10,572 nt of DNA from positions 1 through 10,572 of the forward strand of contig JAFLUV010000079.1 in NCBI GenBank assembly GCA_022508635.1, written 5' to 3'. This DNA comes from Prevotellaceae bacterium. Its GTDB lineage: Bacteria > Bacteroidota > Bacteroidia > Bacteroidales > Bacteroidaceae. The translations under genes were made by a program, and so were the position numbers. The notes under the pieces were generated by a model. That model did no database searches and was not told the origin of the DNA. It worked only from the letters and a program-made list of their open reading frames with translations. Position 1 is the first letter of the stretch; each line of letters starts with the position of its first letter. This document shows, one piece after another, positions 1-6,034 of this stretch.

Positions 1-1154
1 AGTTTGTCTCGAACTGTTCTGACATAGACGACGTCATCATTTTCTATCGCGACGGCACTTACAAGATTGTGCGCATAGCTGAAAAACTCTTTATCGGAGA
101 GACTGAGCGCAGCAAAAAGGAGAAGAAGAAGGCAGAGGTTATTCACATAGCCGTCTTCCGCAAGAATGACGAGCGCACTATATATAATGTTGTCTATCGC
201 GACGGGAAAAGCGGAGTCAACTACATCAAGCGTTTCAACGTCACGGCTGTGACACGCGACAGAGAGTACGACCTTACGACGGGAACTCCCGGTTCGCGTG
301 TACTTTACTTTACGGCAAATCCCAATGGCGAGGCAGAGGTGGTGAAGGTTATCCTCAAGCCCAATCCAAAGCTCAAGCACGTCTTTTTCGACAAGGACTT
401 CAGTGAAATCATGATAAAGGGGCGTGCCAGCAGAGGCAATCTGCTTTCAAAGCTTGAGGTCAGCAAGGTGACGCTCAAAAGCCATGGCAGCAGTACGCTG
501 GGTGGCCGTAAGGTCTGGTTCGACAGTGATATCAAACGACTTAACTATGACGGTCAGGGCAGATTCCTTGGGGAGTTCGACGGCAACGACCAGGTTCTTG
601 TCATGCTGAATGACGGGCGATACTACTTGACGAACTTTGACATCAACAACCACTACGAGGACAACATCTTCCGTTTAGAGAAATATGATGCCGGCAAGGT
701 TTGGACTTGCGTCTACTACAACAGTGCGCAGTCAGGCTTCCTCTATATAAAGCGCTTTCAGCTGGAAGCAACCGTGCGCCAGCAGAACTTCATGGGCGAG
801 ATGCCGGCCGAGAACATCGTGCTCGTTACTGATACGCCTTATCCCCGGATACTTGTCACGATGGGTGGTGTCGATGACTTCCGCGACCCCATTGAGCTGG
901 ATGCGGAGTCGTTCATCAGTGTCAAGGGCTACAAAGCCATAGGCAAGCGTGTCACGACCCTTCATGTCGGCAAGGTGGAAGAGCTGGAGCCGACGCGTGT
1001 TCCTGAAGTGAGGGAAGAGAAGGACGATGACGGGGAGGCTGGCGGTAGCGGGACTGCGGGCGAGGACTCCGGCGAAGAGGCCGATTCTTTCGATGGCAAG
1101 AGCCAGCAAGACGTGGCCGACGAAATGAACGGGCAACTTAGGCTTGAGCTTTGA
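1..1154 (+). CDS. parC: DNA topoisomerase IV subunit A (ParC), C-terminal part, cut by the window's left edge
   Basis: This is the last ~383 codons of a type IIA topoisomerase A subunit; the reading frame is open from base 3 and ends at TGA 1152-1154. The breakage-reunion half with the active-site Tyr lies outside the window. What remains is the C-terminal DNA-wrapping beta-propeller, seen as repeated blades with motifs such as FYRDGTYKI, YRDGKSGVNYIKRF, YFTANPNGEAEVVKV, KGRASRGNLL, STLGGRKVWFD and YIKRF. The subunit pairs with ParE to unlink sister chromosomes. The blade wording matches Bacteroidetes ParC rather than GyrA as I know them. A Lys-rich insertion (TERSKKEKKKAEV, about 102-140) sits in the first visible blade, and a Glu/Asp/Gly-rich tail (about 1010-1151) ends in LEL. 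The DUF3316 gene starts 23 nt downstream. GyrA is the alternative, and less likely. Confidence 0.85.
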   Translation, partial: FVSNCSDIDDVIIFYRDGTYKIVRIAEKLFIGETERSKKEKKKAEVIHIAVFRKNDERTIYNVVYRDGKSGVNYIKRFNVTAVTRDREYDLTTGTPGSRVLYFTANPNGEAEVVKVILKPNPKLKHVFFDKDFSEIMIKGRASRGNLLSKLEVSKVTLKSHGSSTLGGRKVWFDSDIKRLNYDGQGRFLGEFDGNDQVLVMLNDGRYYLTNFDINNHYEDNIFRLEKYDAGKVWTCVYYNSAQSGFLYIKRFQLEATVRQQNFMGEMPAENIVLVTDTPYPRILVTMGGVDDFRDPIELDAESFISVKGYKAIGKRVTTLHVGKVEELEPTRVPEVREEKDDDGEAGGSGTAGEDSGEEADSFDGKSQQDVADEMNGQLRLEL

Positions 1155-1177
1155 GTTGTCCTTAAGTACTTGTGCAG

Positions 1178-2041
1178 ATGAAGAAACTATGTCAAGCGAT
1201 AATACTGCTGTGCCTGACTCTGACGGCGCTCCAGCTTCCTGCCAGTGCCTGTGCAGAGGAGCTGGCCCTTCAGCCTGTGCCGGACAGGAGTCCTACGTCA
1301 CGGGCGCTTCTCTTTGGCGTGGGACGGACGAATCAGTTCGACACTTATTTGTCGCCGATGGAGTACACCGGGCTTCAGGTGAGCTTTCTGACCCAGAGCG
1401 AGCGGATGACACGTCTCGCCGACTATCATGTCTCCTTTCAAAGCACCTTGCAGGGAGCTTTTACTTCTACTGAGAATCCTGCTGCATCGGCTAACTATCT
1501 GGGGGGCCGGCTTGCGTACGATGCCGGCTGGCACTATCACTACTCGCCGTTGCCTGGTCTCGGCCTGAAGGGGGGCATGCTGGCTGGCACCGACCTTGGT
1601 TTCCTTTATAATAGCCGTAATGGGAACAATCCTGCACAGGGGCGGTTCAGCTTAGATGTCTCTCTGTCTGCCGGAGCCGACTATTCTTTCTATGTTCCGC
1701 TCGGGCGCAAGGGAGGCAGTCCTTGCCGACTTCCCATGCGGCTTGCGTACCAGGCAGACCTTCCGGTGCTGGGCATGATGTTCTGCCCGGAGTTTGGCGA
1801 AACATACTACGAGATATCACAAAGAGGGGTGGGGCACGATATTATATGTGCGCATCCTGGCAATTCGCTCAGTCTCCGCCAGCTGTTGACGGTGGACTTC
1901 TGTATGAAGCGCACTGTCCTGCGCATCGGCTATCTTTGCGACGTGAGGCAGTCGAATGCCCGGAGCCTGAGGTACCATGATGTCAGCCATTCCTTTATGC
2001 TCGGTTTTGTGCGACACTTCCAACTGATGAAAAGAAAATGA
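1178..2041 (+). CDS. DUF3316 family secreted, probably outer-membrane beta-barrel protein
   Basis: This 287-aa protein of unknown function starts at ATG 1178; a GTG two codons upstream is possible but gives a poorer signal peptide. Residues 1-26 form a signal sequence (MKKL, a hydrophobic core, then ASACA before EE). The short ASAC stretch could also be read as a weak lipobox. The mature part has DUF3316 hallmarks: DTYLSPMEYTG (55-65), a stretch around NSRNGNNPAQ (145-154), YQADLPVLGMMFCPEFGETYYE (split at about 191-212) and a C-terminal HSFMLGF (271-277). Alternating polar and apolar strands with many aromatics suggest a small outer-membrane barrel; this is inference. It follows parC closely, and its TGA stop overlaps the ATG of the S41 peptidase gene (ATGA), so the two are probably translationally coupled. 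Confidence 0.82.
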   Translation: MKKLCQAIILLCLTLTALQLPASACAEELALQPVPDRSPTSRALLFGVGRTNQFDTYLSPMEYTGLQVSFLTQSERMTRLADYHVSFQSTLQGAFTSTENPAASANYLGGRLAYDAGWHYHYSPLPGLGLKGGMLAGTDLGFLYNSRNGNNPAQGRFSLDVSLSAGADYSFYVPLGRKGGSPCRLPMRLAYQADLPVLGMMFCPEFGETYYEISQRGVGHDIICAHPGNSLSLRQLLTVDFCMKRTVLRIGYLCDVRQSNARSLRYHDVSHSFMLGFVRHFQLMKRK

Positions 2042-3060
2042 AACGCCTGTTCTCCGTCATTGCCATTCTTCTTGCCGTACTGACTGCATGCCAGCAGAGC
2101 GAGTATGAGTACGACGATACGCCGCAGGGCAACCTCGATGCCTTGTGGACGCTTATTGACCAACGCTATTGCTTTCTCACGTACAAGGAGGAACAGCTCG
2201 GCTTCAGCTGGGCTGACATCCGTGCGAAGTACTCTGCAAGGCTCAATCCGGGGATGTCGCGCGTGCAGCTCTTCGAGGTGCTTTGCCAGATGCTTTCCGA
2301 GCTGAGGGACGGACACGTGAACCTCTTGACGAGCCTTGACCTGGGGAGGAACTGGTCGTGGAAGGAGGACTATCCCTTGAACCTCGACGTGGAGCTTCGT
2401 CAGCAGTATCTTGGCACGGACTACCATATAGGCAGCGGCCTGAGGTACACGATTCTTCCCGACAACGTTGCATACGTCGTGTACGAGAGCTTCTCCGATG
2501 CCATCGGCGAGGGAAACCTCGAGGACATGCTCCTCTACCTGCGTCTGTGCAACGGCATGATTCTGGACATCCGCGGCAATGGCGGCGGTGAGCTGACTAA
2601 CGTCGAACGGCTTTCCCGTCGCTTTACGAACGAGGAGACGCTTGTCGGCTATGTCTGCCACAAGACGGGGACCGGGCACGACGACTTCTCGGAGCCGCGC
2701 CCGGAGTACGTCGCTCCGGCCAGGGGCGTGAGGTGGCAGAAGCCTGTCGTGCTGCTCACCAACCGTTCGTGCTACAGTGCTGCCAATACCTTTGTGCGGA
2801 ACATGAAGGAGATGCCCTTGGTCTTTGTCCTTGGCGACCAGACGGGCGGCGGCTCCGGCATGCCGCTCTCCAGCGAGCTGCCCATAGGCTGGAGCGTCCG
2901 CTTCAGTGCCAGCCCTTCGTTCGACGCCAGGATGCAGCACACGGAGTTCGGCATAGAGCCTGACAGGTACGCCTTCCTCGACGAGGCTCTTGCGGCACAG
3001 GGCAAGGACTCCATGATAGAGGAAGCCCGCCGGTTGATTTCCGATGGAATGACGCACTGA
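2038..3060 (+). CDS. S41 family (tricorn/CtpA-like) peptidase lipoprotein
   Basis: This 340-aa predicted lipoprotein serine peptidase has an N-terminal signal with lipobox LTAC, making Cys18 the lipidated residue. S41 features follow in order: a helical N-terminal part (about 30-100) containing LRDGH with His93; a core strand and loop LDIRGNGGG (176-184); the nucleophile region NRSCYSAAN with Ser247; DQTGGGSG (267-274); and a C-terminal GIEPD (305-309). The Lys general base of classical CtpA proteases is not seen where expected after the Ser. DGH and the Glu-containing end fit the tricorn-like Ser-His-Glu arrangement. No PDZ domain is obvious between the N-terminal part and the catalytic core. 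It probably acts in the periplasm or at a membrane surface on unknown peptides. It overlaps the DUF3316 stop by 4 nt and is followed 32 nt later by a strong terminator. Confidence 0.85.
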   Translation: MKRLFSVIAILLAVLTACQQSEYEYDDTPQGNLDALWTLIDQRYCFLTYKEEQLGFSWADIRAKYSARLNPGMSRVQLFEVLCQMLSELRDGHVNLLTSLDLGRNWSWKEDYPLNLDVELRQQYLGTDYHIGSGLRYTILPDNVAYVVYESFSDAIGEGNLEDMLLYLRLCNGMILDIRGNGGGELTNVERLSRRFTNEETLVGYVCHKTGTGHDDFSEPRPEYVAPARGVRWQKPVVLLTNRSCYSAANTFVRNMKEMPLVFVLGDQTGGGSGMPLSSELPIGWSVRFSASPSFDARMQHTEFGIEPDRYAFLDEALAAQGKDSMIEEARRLISDGMTH

Positions 3061-3092
3061 CCGAGCGCTGCTCCGTCGCACCCGCAGCATCT

Positions 3093-3121
3093 GGAAGCCG
3101 CCGTCGCGGCTTCCTTTTTTT
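3093..3121 (+). terminator. Rho-independent terminator after the S41 peptidase gene
   Basis: A perfect 9-bp stem, GGAAGCCGC (3093-3101) and GCGGCTTCC (3106-3114), encloses the 4-nt loop CGTC and runs straight into seven T residues (3115-3121). It sits 32 nt after the S41 stop codon and should end the parC-DUF3316-S41 transcript. Confidence 0.93.
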
Positions 3122-3131
3122 GTACCCACGG

Positions 3132-3160
3132 CCGGCGGTCGGGGATTTCCCAGGCGCCGG
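3132..3160. repeat. GC-rich inverted repeat
   Basis: CCGGCG (3132-3137) is complementary to CGCCGG (3155-3160). An inner GGG (3142-3144) and CCC (3149-3151) could extend the fold after an internal loop. There is no T-run after it, so it is not a standard terminator. It lies between the terminator and the palindromic arrays; its function is unknown. Confidence 0.45.
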
Positions 3161-3163
3161 TTC

Positions 3164-3251
3164 AAAATTTCTTCGCGAAGAAATTAAAAATCTTCGCGAA
3201 GAAATTGGAATTGTTCGCGAAGAAATTTAGAATTGTTCGCGAAGAAATTTT
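3164..3251. repeat. Palindromic array A: four TTCGCGAA-core units
   Basis: Four copies of the palindrome TTCGCGAA lie at 3172-3179, 3193-3200, 3214-3221 and 3236-3243, so start-to-start steps are 21, 21 and 22 bp. Each is followed by GAAATT and a 7-8 nt spacer rich in G and A. The first unit is a perfect 20-bp palindrome (3166-3185, AATTTCTTCGCGAAGAAATT). The second keeps 12 bp of symmetry (3191-3202) and the last two only the 8-bp core. The outer ends (3164-3179 and 3236-3251) are perfect 16-bp inverted repeats of each other. No recognised element class fits. Confidence 0.9.
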
Positions 3252-3263
3252 TAGTTGCTTACG

Positions 3264-3367
3264 GAGAGTTTGAAATTTCTTGGCCAAGAAATTGAAATTG
3301 TTGGCCAAGAAATTAGAAATGTTGGCCAAGAAATTTGGAAATGTTGGCCAAGAAATTCCAGACTCTC
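3264..3367. repeat. Palindromic array B: four TTGGCCAA-core units
   Basis: Four copies of TTGGCCAA lie at 3280-3287, 3301-3308, 3322-3329 and 3344-3351, with the same 21, 21 and 22 bp steps as array A and the same following GAAATT. The first unit is again a perfect 20-bp palindrome (3274-3293, AATTTCTTGGCCAAGAAATT). The array is bounded by an inverted repeat: 3264-3287 pairs with 3344-3367 at 22 of 24 positions. Array B begins exactly 108 bp after array A, comparing like units. The two arrays look like copies that differ by a uniform change of core from CGCG to GGCC. Confidence 0.9.
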
Positions 3368-3531
3368 TACATCCGGCTTTCGCTTCGGACAAGGACAGTC
3401 CACGGACCGACAACGAAAAAACACTGCCGCAGAACGTCCTTTACGGCATTCTCCCGTACCCCTTATATGGCGCATTTCGCGGCATTATGGTGCAAAATCC
3501 ACACTTTTAGCCCTTTTGCTTGGCAGATTTA
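3368..3531. other. Intergenic stretch with no recognised feature
   Basis: About 165 bp lie between array B and the promoter of the next operon. I see a short 5-bp inverted repeat TACGG/CCGTA near 3443-3458 and the hexamer GGCATT twice. I see no convincing gene, RNA or longer repeat. Short open frames here continue from the repeat arrays and have no ATG with a ribosome binding site. Confidence 0.5.
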
Positions 3532-3562
3532 TTTGAATTTCGCCCGCTTCTTTATATCTTTG
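3532..3562 (+). promoter_or_regulatory. Bacteroidetes-type sigma-ABfr promoter for the DUF5063 operon
   Basis: TTTG (3532-3535) and TATCTTTG (3555-3562) match the Bacteroidetes -33/-7 consensus (TTTG, 19-21 bp, TANNTTTG) with a spacer of exactly 19 bp. Transcription would start near 3569. That leaves a leader of only about 17 nt, which contains AAGGAAG (3571-3577) as a ribosome binding site before ATG 3586. This placement also argues against a longer DUF5063 frame starting upstream at TTG 3520. Confidence 0.85.
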
Positions 3563-3585
3563 CACGGAAAAAGGAAGCAAGAAGA

Positions 3586-4131
3586 ATGTCAAGCCGGGTA
3601 GATAATCCATCCTACGCCCAGGAAACACTGGAGTTTGTCACCATCGCCGCCGAATACTGCGCCCTTCTGGAGCAGAGCGAGGAGCGCACGGCGACGGAGT
3701 TCGTCGGAACCTTGCTCAAGCTGCTGCCTCTTATATATATGAAGGTACAGCTCTTGCCGGAAGCGGAGACGGAAGGGACTTTCGTGCCGGACGGACAGGT
3801 GACGGAGGATGACTACGACTACGTCCGCTCCGGAGCCTACCGCCTGCTGCACAGGCATGACGAGTACGAGATGCTGGTCTGGGACGAGGATATGCAGACC
3901 GAGGAGAGCCGCTGGTGCTCCGTCAGCGAGGGATTAGCCGACGTCTATCAGGCACTGCGCAACTTCGTGGCAGTCTACCAGCAGCGCCTGGAGCCCTGCA
4001 TGCCGGATGCCCTCTGGCAGCTGCGCGACAGCTTTGAGCTCTACTGGGGCCGGACACTGCTCGACACGCTCAGGCAGCTGCACCGCATCCGCTATGGCAT
4101 AAACGCAGACGACAATGAAGAGAATAGTTGA
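3586..4131 (+). CDS. DUF5063 domain-containing protein
   Basis: This is a 181-aa cytoplasmic protein of unknown function with no signal peptide or membrane segment. It is acidic and mostly helical. Recognisable stretches are NPSYAQETLEFVTIAAEYC (7-25), LLKLLPLIYMKVQLLP (43-58), VTEDDYDYVRSGAYRLL (72-88), CSVSEGLADVYQALRNFV (111-128) and YWGRTLLDTLRQLH (153-166). These match the Bacteroidetes DUF5063 family, usually found next to a 3'-5' exonuclease, as here. ATG 3586 is chosen because it lies just after a promoter and an AAGGAAG site. The frame stays open back to TTG 3520, but that is upstream of the predicted transcription start. Its end overlaps the exonuclease start by 17 nt, so the two are probably coupled. 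No function can be assigned from sequence. Confidence 0.87.
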   Translation: MSSRVDNPSYAQETLEFVTIAAEYCALLEQSEERTATEFVGTLLKLLPLIYMKVQLLPEAETEGTFVPDGQVTEDDYDYVRSGAYRLLHRHDEYEMLVWDEDMQTEESRWCSVSEGLADVYQALRNFVAVYQQRLEPCMPDALWQLRDSFELYWGRTLLDTLRQLHRIRYGINADDNEENS

Positions 4132-4744
4132 CCGATACGACAAGCGCCTCATCGCCGGCCTGCCCCGCGCAGTCTTCCCCGGACACATAGAAGTCGTCAG
4201 CAGCCAGCGCGACGCCGAGCGAGCCGTCCGCTACCTCGCGAAGCAGCCCCTCCTGGGCTTCGATACGGAGACACGGCCTTCCTTCACCAAGGGGCGGCAG
4301 CATTCCGTCGCACTGTTGCAGGTGAGCAGCCCCGAAGTCTGCTTCCTCTTTCGCCTTAACCGGATAGGCCTCCCCGACTGCCTTGTCAACCTGCTGAAGG
4401 ACGATGCCATCACCAAGGTCGGACTCTCCTGGCACGACGACCTGCGCTCCCTGAGCCAGCGCCAGCGCTTCCAGCCGGGAACCTTCGTCGAGCTGCAGAA
4501 CGTGGCAGGGCAGATGGGCATCGAGGACATGAGCCTGCAAAAGCTCTATGCCAACATCTTCGGGCAGAAGATAAGCAAGGGACAGCGGCTCACCAACTGG
4601 GAAGCAGCCAGCCTGAGCGAGGCGCAGCAGCAATACGCCGCCACCGACGCCTGGGCCTGCATACAGCTGTACGAGGAAATGCTCCGCATGCAGAGGGAAG
4701 GTTACGACCTCACCCATGTCGCCACGGAGGAAAAAGTGAATTAA
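4115..4744 (+). CDS. DEDDy-type 3'-5' exonuclease (RNase D/WRN-like exonuclease domain)
   Basis: This 209-aa stand-alone 3'-5' exonuclease has all three motifs of the DEDD superfamily. ExoI is GFDTETRP with Asp50 and Glu52. ExoII is KVGLSWHDDLRSL, with Asp109 aligning as the third acid. ExoIII is YAATDAW with Tyr174 and Asp178, which makes it the DEDDy subtype. These acids would bind two metal ions to remove nucleotides from a 3' end. There is no HRDC domain, so it is not full-length RNase D, and no polymerase or helicase domain. Whether the substrate is RNA or DNA cannot be told from sequence. It starts inside the end of the DUF5063 gene, and the rRNA methyltransferase gene starts 16 nt after its stop, so a role in RNA processing is possible but unproven. 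Confidence 0.9.
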   Translation: MKRIVDRYDKRLIAGLPRAVFPGHIEVVSSQRDAERAVRYLAKQPLLGFDTETRPSFTKGRQHSVALLQVSSPEVCFLFRLNRIGLPDCLVNLLKDDAITKVGLSWHDDLRSLSQRQRFQPGTFVELQNVAGQMGIEDMSLQKLYANIFGQKISKGQRLTNWEAASLSEAQQQYAATDAWACIQLYEEMLRMQREGYDLTHVATEEKVN

Positions 4745-4760
4745 CACACGCAACAGGCAA

Positions 4761-5948
4761 ATGATGAAAACAATAATACTTCGCAAGGGAAAGGAAGAAA
4801 GCCTCCGCCGCTACCATCCCTGGATATTCAGCGGTGCCGTCCACCACACGGAAGGGAATGACCCGCTGGAGGAAGGCGATATCGTCGAGGTGCTCTCCTC
4901 GGACGGACGCTTCCTTGCCATCGGTCATTGGCAGATAGGCAGCATCGCAGTGCGAGTGCTTACCTTCAAGCGCCAGCGCATCGACCAGGCCTTCTGGCGC
5001 AGGCGCATTGCCGCAGCTCTTGAAGTCCGTCGCAGCATCGGCGTCGTCGGCAAGGAAGGGAACGATACCTGCCGCCTCGTGCACGGCGAAGGCGACAACC
5101 TGCCCGGACTGGTCATCGACATCTATGGCTCGACGGCCGTCATGCAGGCACACAGCGTCGGCATGCACGTATGCCGCCATGAATTGGCGGAAGCACTCAG
5201 GGAAGTCTTTGGCGAAAAGCTCAAGGCCGTCTATTACAAAAGTGAGAGCACGCTCCCGTTCAAGGCACAGCTGGGACAGGAGAACGGCTTCCTCTGGGGA
5301 GAGAGCAGCGACGACATCGCCTATGAGAACGGACTGGCCTTCCACATCGACTGGCTCAAAGGACAGAAGACAGGCTTCTTCATCGACCAGCGCGACAATC
5401 GTGCCCTCGTGGAACGCTATGCACACGGACGCAGGGTGCTTAACATGTTCTGCTATACCGGCGGCTTCAGCGTCTACGCCATGCGTGGCGGGGCAGAACT
5501 GGTGCATTCCGTCGACAGCAGTGCCAAGGCCGTGGAGCTGGTAGATGCAAACGTGGAGTACAACTTCCCCGGCGACAATCGGCATGCCGCCTTCGCCGAA
5601 GATGCCTTCCGGTACATGGAGCAGATGCAGGAGGAATACAATCTCATCATCCTCGACCCGCCGGCTTTTGCCAAGCACAAGGATGCCCTGCATAATGCCC
5701 TGCGAGGATATACGAAGCTCAATGCCAAGGCCTTCGAGAAGATACAGCCGGGAGGAATCCTGTTCACCTTCAGCTGTTCGCAGGCAGTCGACAAGGAGCA
5801 CTTCCGCACGGCCGTCTTTACGGCTGCCGCCATGGCTCGCCGTAAGGTGCGCATCCTGCATCAGTTGCATCAGCCTGCCGACCACCCGGTCAACATCTAT
5901 CATCCCGAGGGAGAATACCTGAAGGGGCTTGTCCTCTATGTGGAGTAG
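4761..5948 (+). CDS. rlmI: RlmI-like 23S rRNA (cytosine-C5)-methyltransferase
   Basis: This 395-aa class I SAM-dependent methyltransferase is of the RlmI/RlmK-L type. An N-terminal PUA-like RNA-binding domain (about 4-75; RYHPWIFSGAV) leads into the linker YYKSES. The family signature GQKTGFFIDQRDNR is at 201-214. SAM motif I is VLNMFCYTGGFSV (226-238), with Asp252 in the next strand. Motif IV is ILDPPAFAK (297-305) and motif VI is FTFSCSQ (335-341), where Cys339 is the likely catalytic nucleophile. RlmI makes m5C1962 in E. coli 23S rRNA; the exact site here is inferred. ATG 4761 is immediately followed by a second ATG (4764), and either could be the start. It is the third gene of the DUF5063 operon. 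A longer open frame on the opposite strand is a codon-bias shadow. Confidence 0.92.
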   Translation: MMKTIILRKGKEESLRRYHPWIFSGAVHHTEGNDPLEEGDIVEVLSSDGRFLAIGHWQIGSIAVRVLTFKRQRIDQAFWRRRIAAALEVRRSIGVVGKEGNDTCRLVHGEGDNLPGLVIDIYGSTAVMQAHSVGMHVCRHELAEALREVFGEKLKAVYYKSESTLPFKAQLGQENGFLWGESSDDIAYENGLAFHIDWLKGQKTGFFIDQRDNRALVERYAHGRRVLNMFCYTGGFSVYAMRGGAELVHSVDSSAKAVELVDANVEYNFPGDNRHAAFAEDAFRYMEQMQEEYNLIILDPPAFAKHKDALHNALRGYTKLNAKAFEKIQPGGILFTFSCSQAVDKEHFRTAVFTAAAMARRKVRILHQLHQPADHPVNIYHPEGEYLKGLVLYVE

Positions 5949-5992
5949 GAGAGAGTCCTCGGAAGTATCCTTAAAGAGAAGAACAACGATAA

Positions 5993-6034
5993 ATGACACA
6001 AACTGAAACTACAAGCGACAATGCCCAGCATTAA
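5993..6034 (+). other. Possible 13-codon leader ORF overlapping the transporter start
   Basis: ATG 5993 opens a 13-residue frame (MTQTETTSDNAQH, then TAA) in the 72-nt gap after rlmI. It ends 14 nt inside the transporter gene, in another frame. It could couple translation to the transporter or be chance. No clear Shine-Dalgarno site precedes it; only an AAAGAGAAG stretch lies about 15 nt upstream. Confidence 0.2.

Noticed and set aside
1930..3165. 411-aa open frame on the minus strand
   Set aside because: It is antisense to DUF3316 and the S41 gene, whose motifs are clear on the plus strand. The translation shows no family motif and runs through the terminator hairpin.
3164..3367. CRISPR array
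   Set aside because: Spacing is only 21-22 bp, the spacers are 7-8 nt and similar to each other, and no cas gene is nearby.
3162..3413. Minus-strand frame encoding a Phe/Ala/Lys heptad-like peptide across the palindromic arrays
   Set aside because: The pattern comes from the 21-bp (seven-codon) DNA period. Several frames on both strands are open for the same reason, the 22-bp steps shift the frame, and there is no ribosome binding site.
3280..3510. Plus-strand frame starting LAKKLKLLAKKL, resembling a cationic amphipathic peptide
   Set aside because: It starts only at TTG inside a repeat, has no promoter or ribosome binding site, and becomes non-repetitive sequence with no family resemblance.
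3520..3585. N-terminal extension of the DUF5063 protein from TTG 3520
   Set aside because: The extension would be encoded by the promoter boxes themselves. ATG 3586 has a good ribosome binding site and gives the family-like start.
4070..4786. 238-aa minus-strand frame over the exonuclease gene
   Set aside because: It is antisense to an exonuclease with all catalytic motifs intact, so it is a shadow.
5949..5992. Terminator after rlmI
   Set aside because: Only 3-bp stems (such as GGA/TCC) can be drawn and no T-run follows.
4710..5999. 429-aa minus-strand frame longer than the rlmI gene it covers
   Set aside because: It is a mirror of rlmI caused by C-rich third positions. The plus strand holds a complete methyltransferase, and the minus translation has no recognisable domain.
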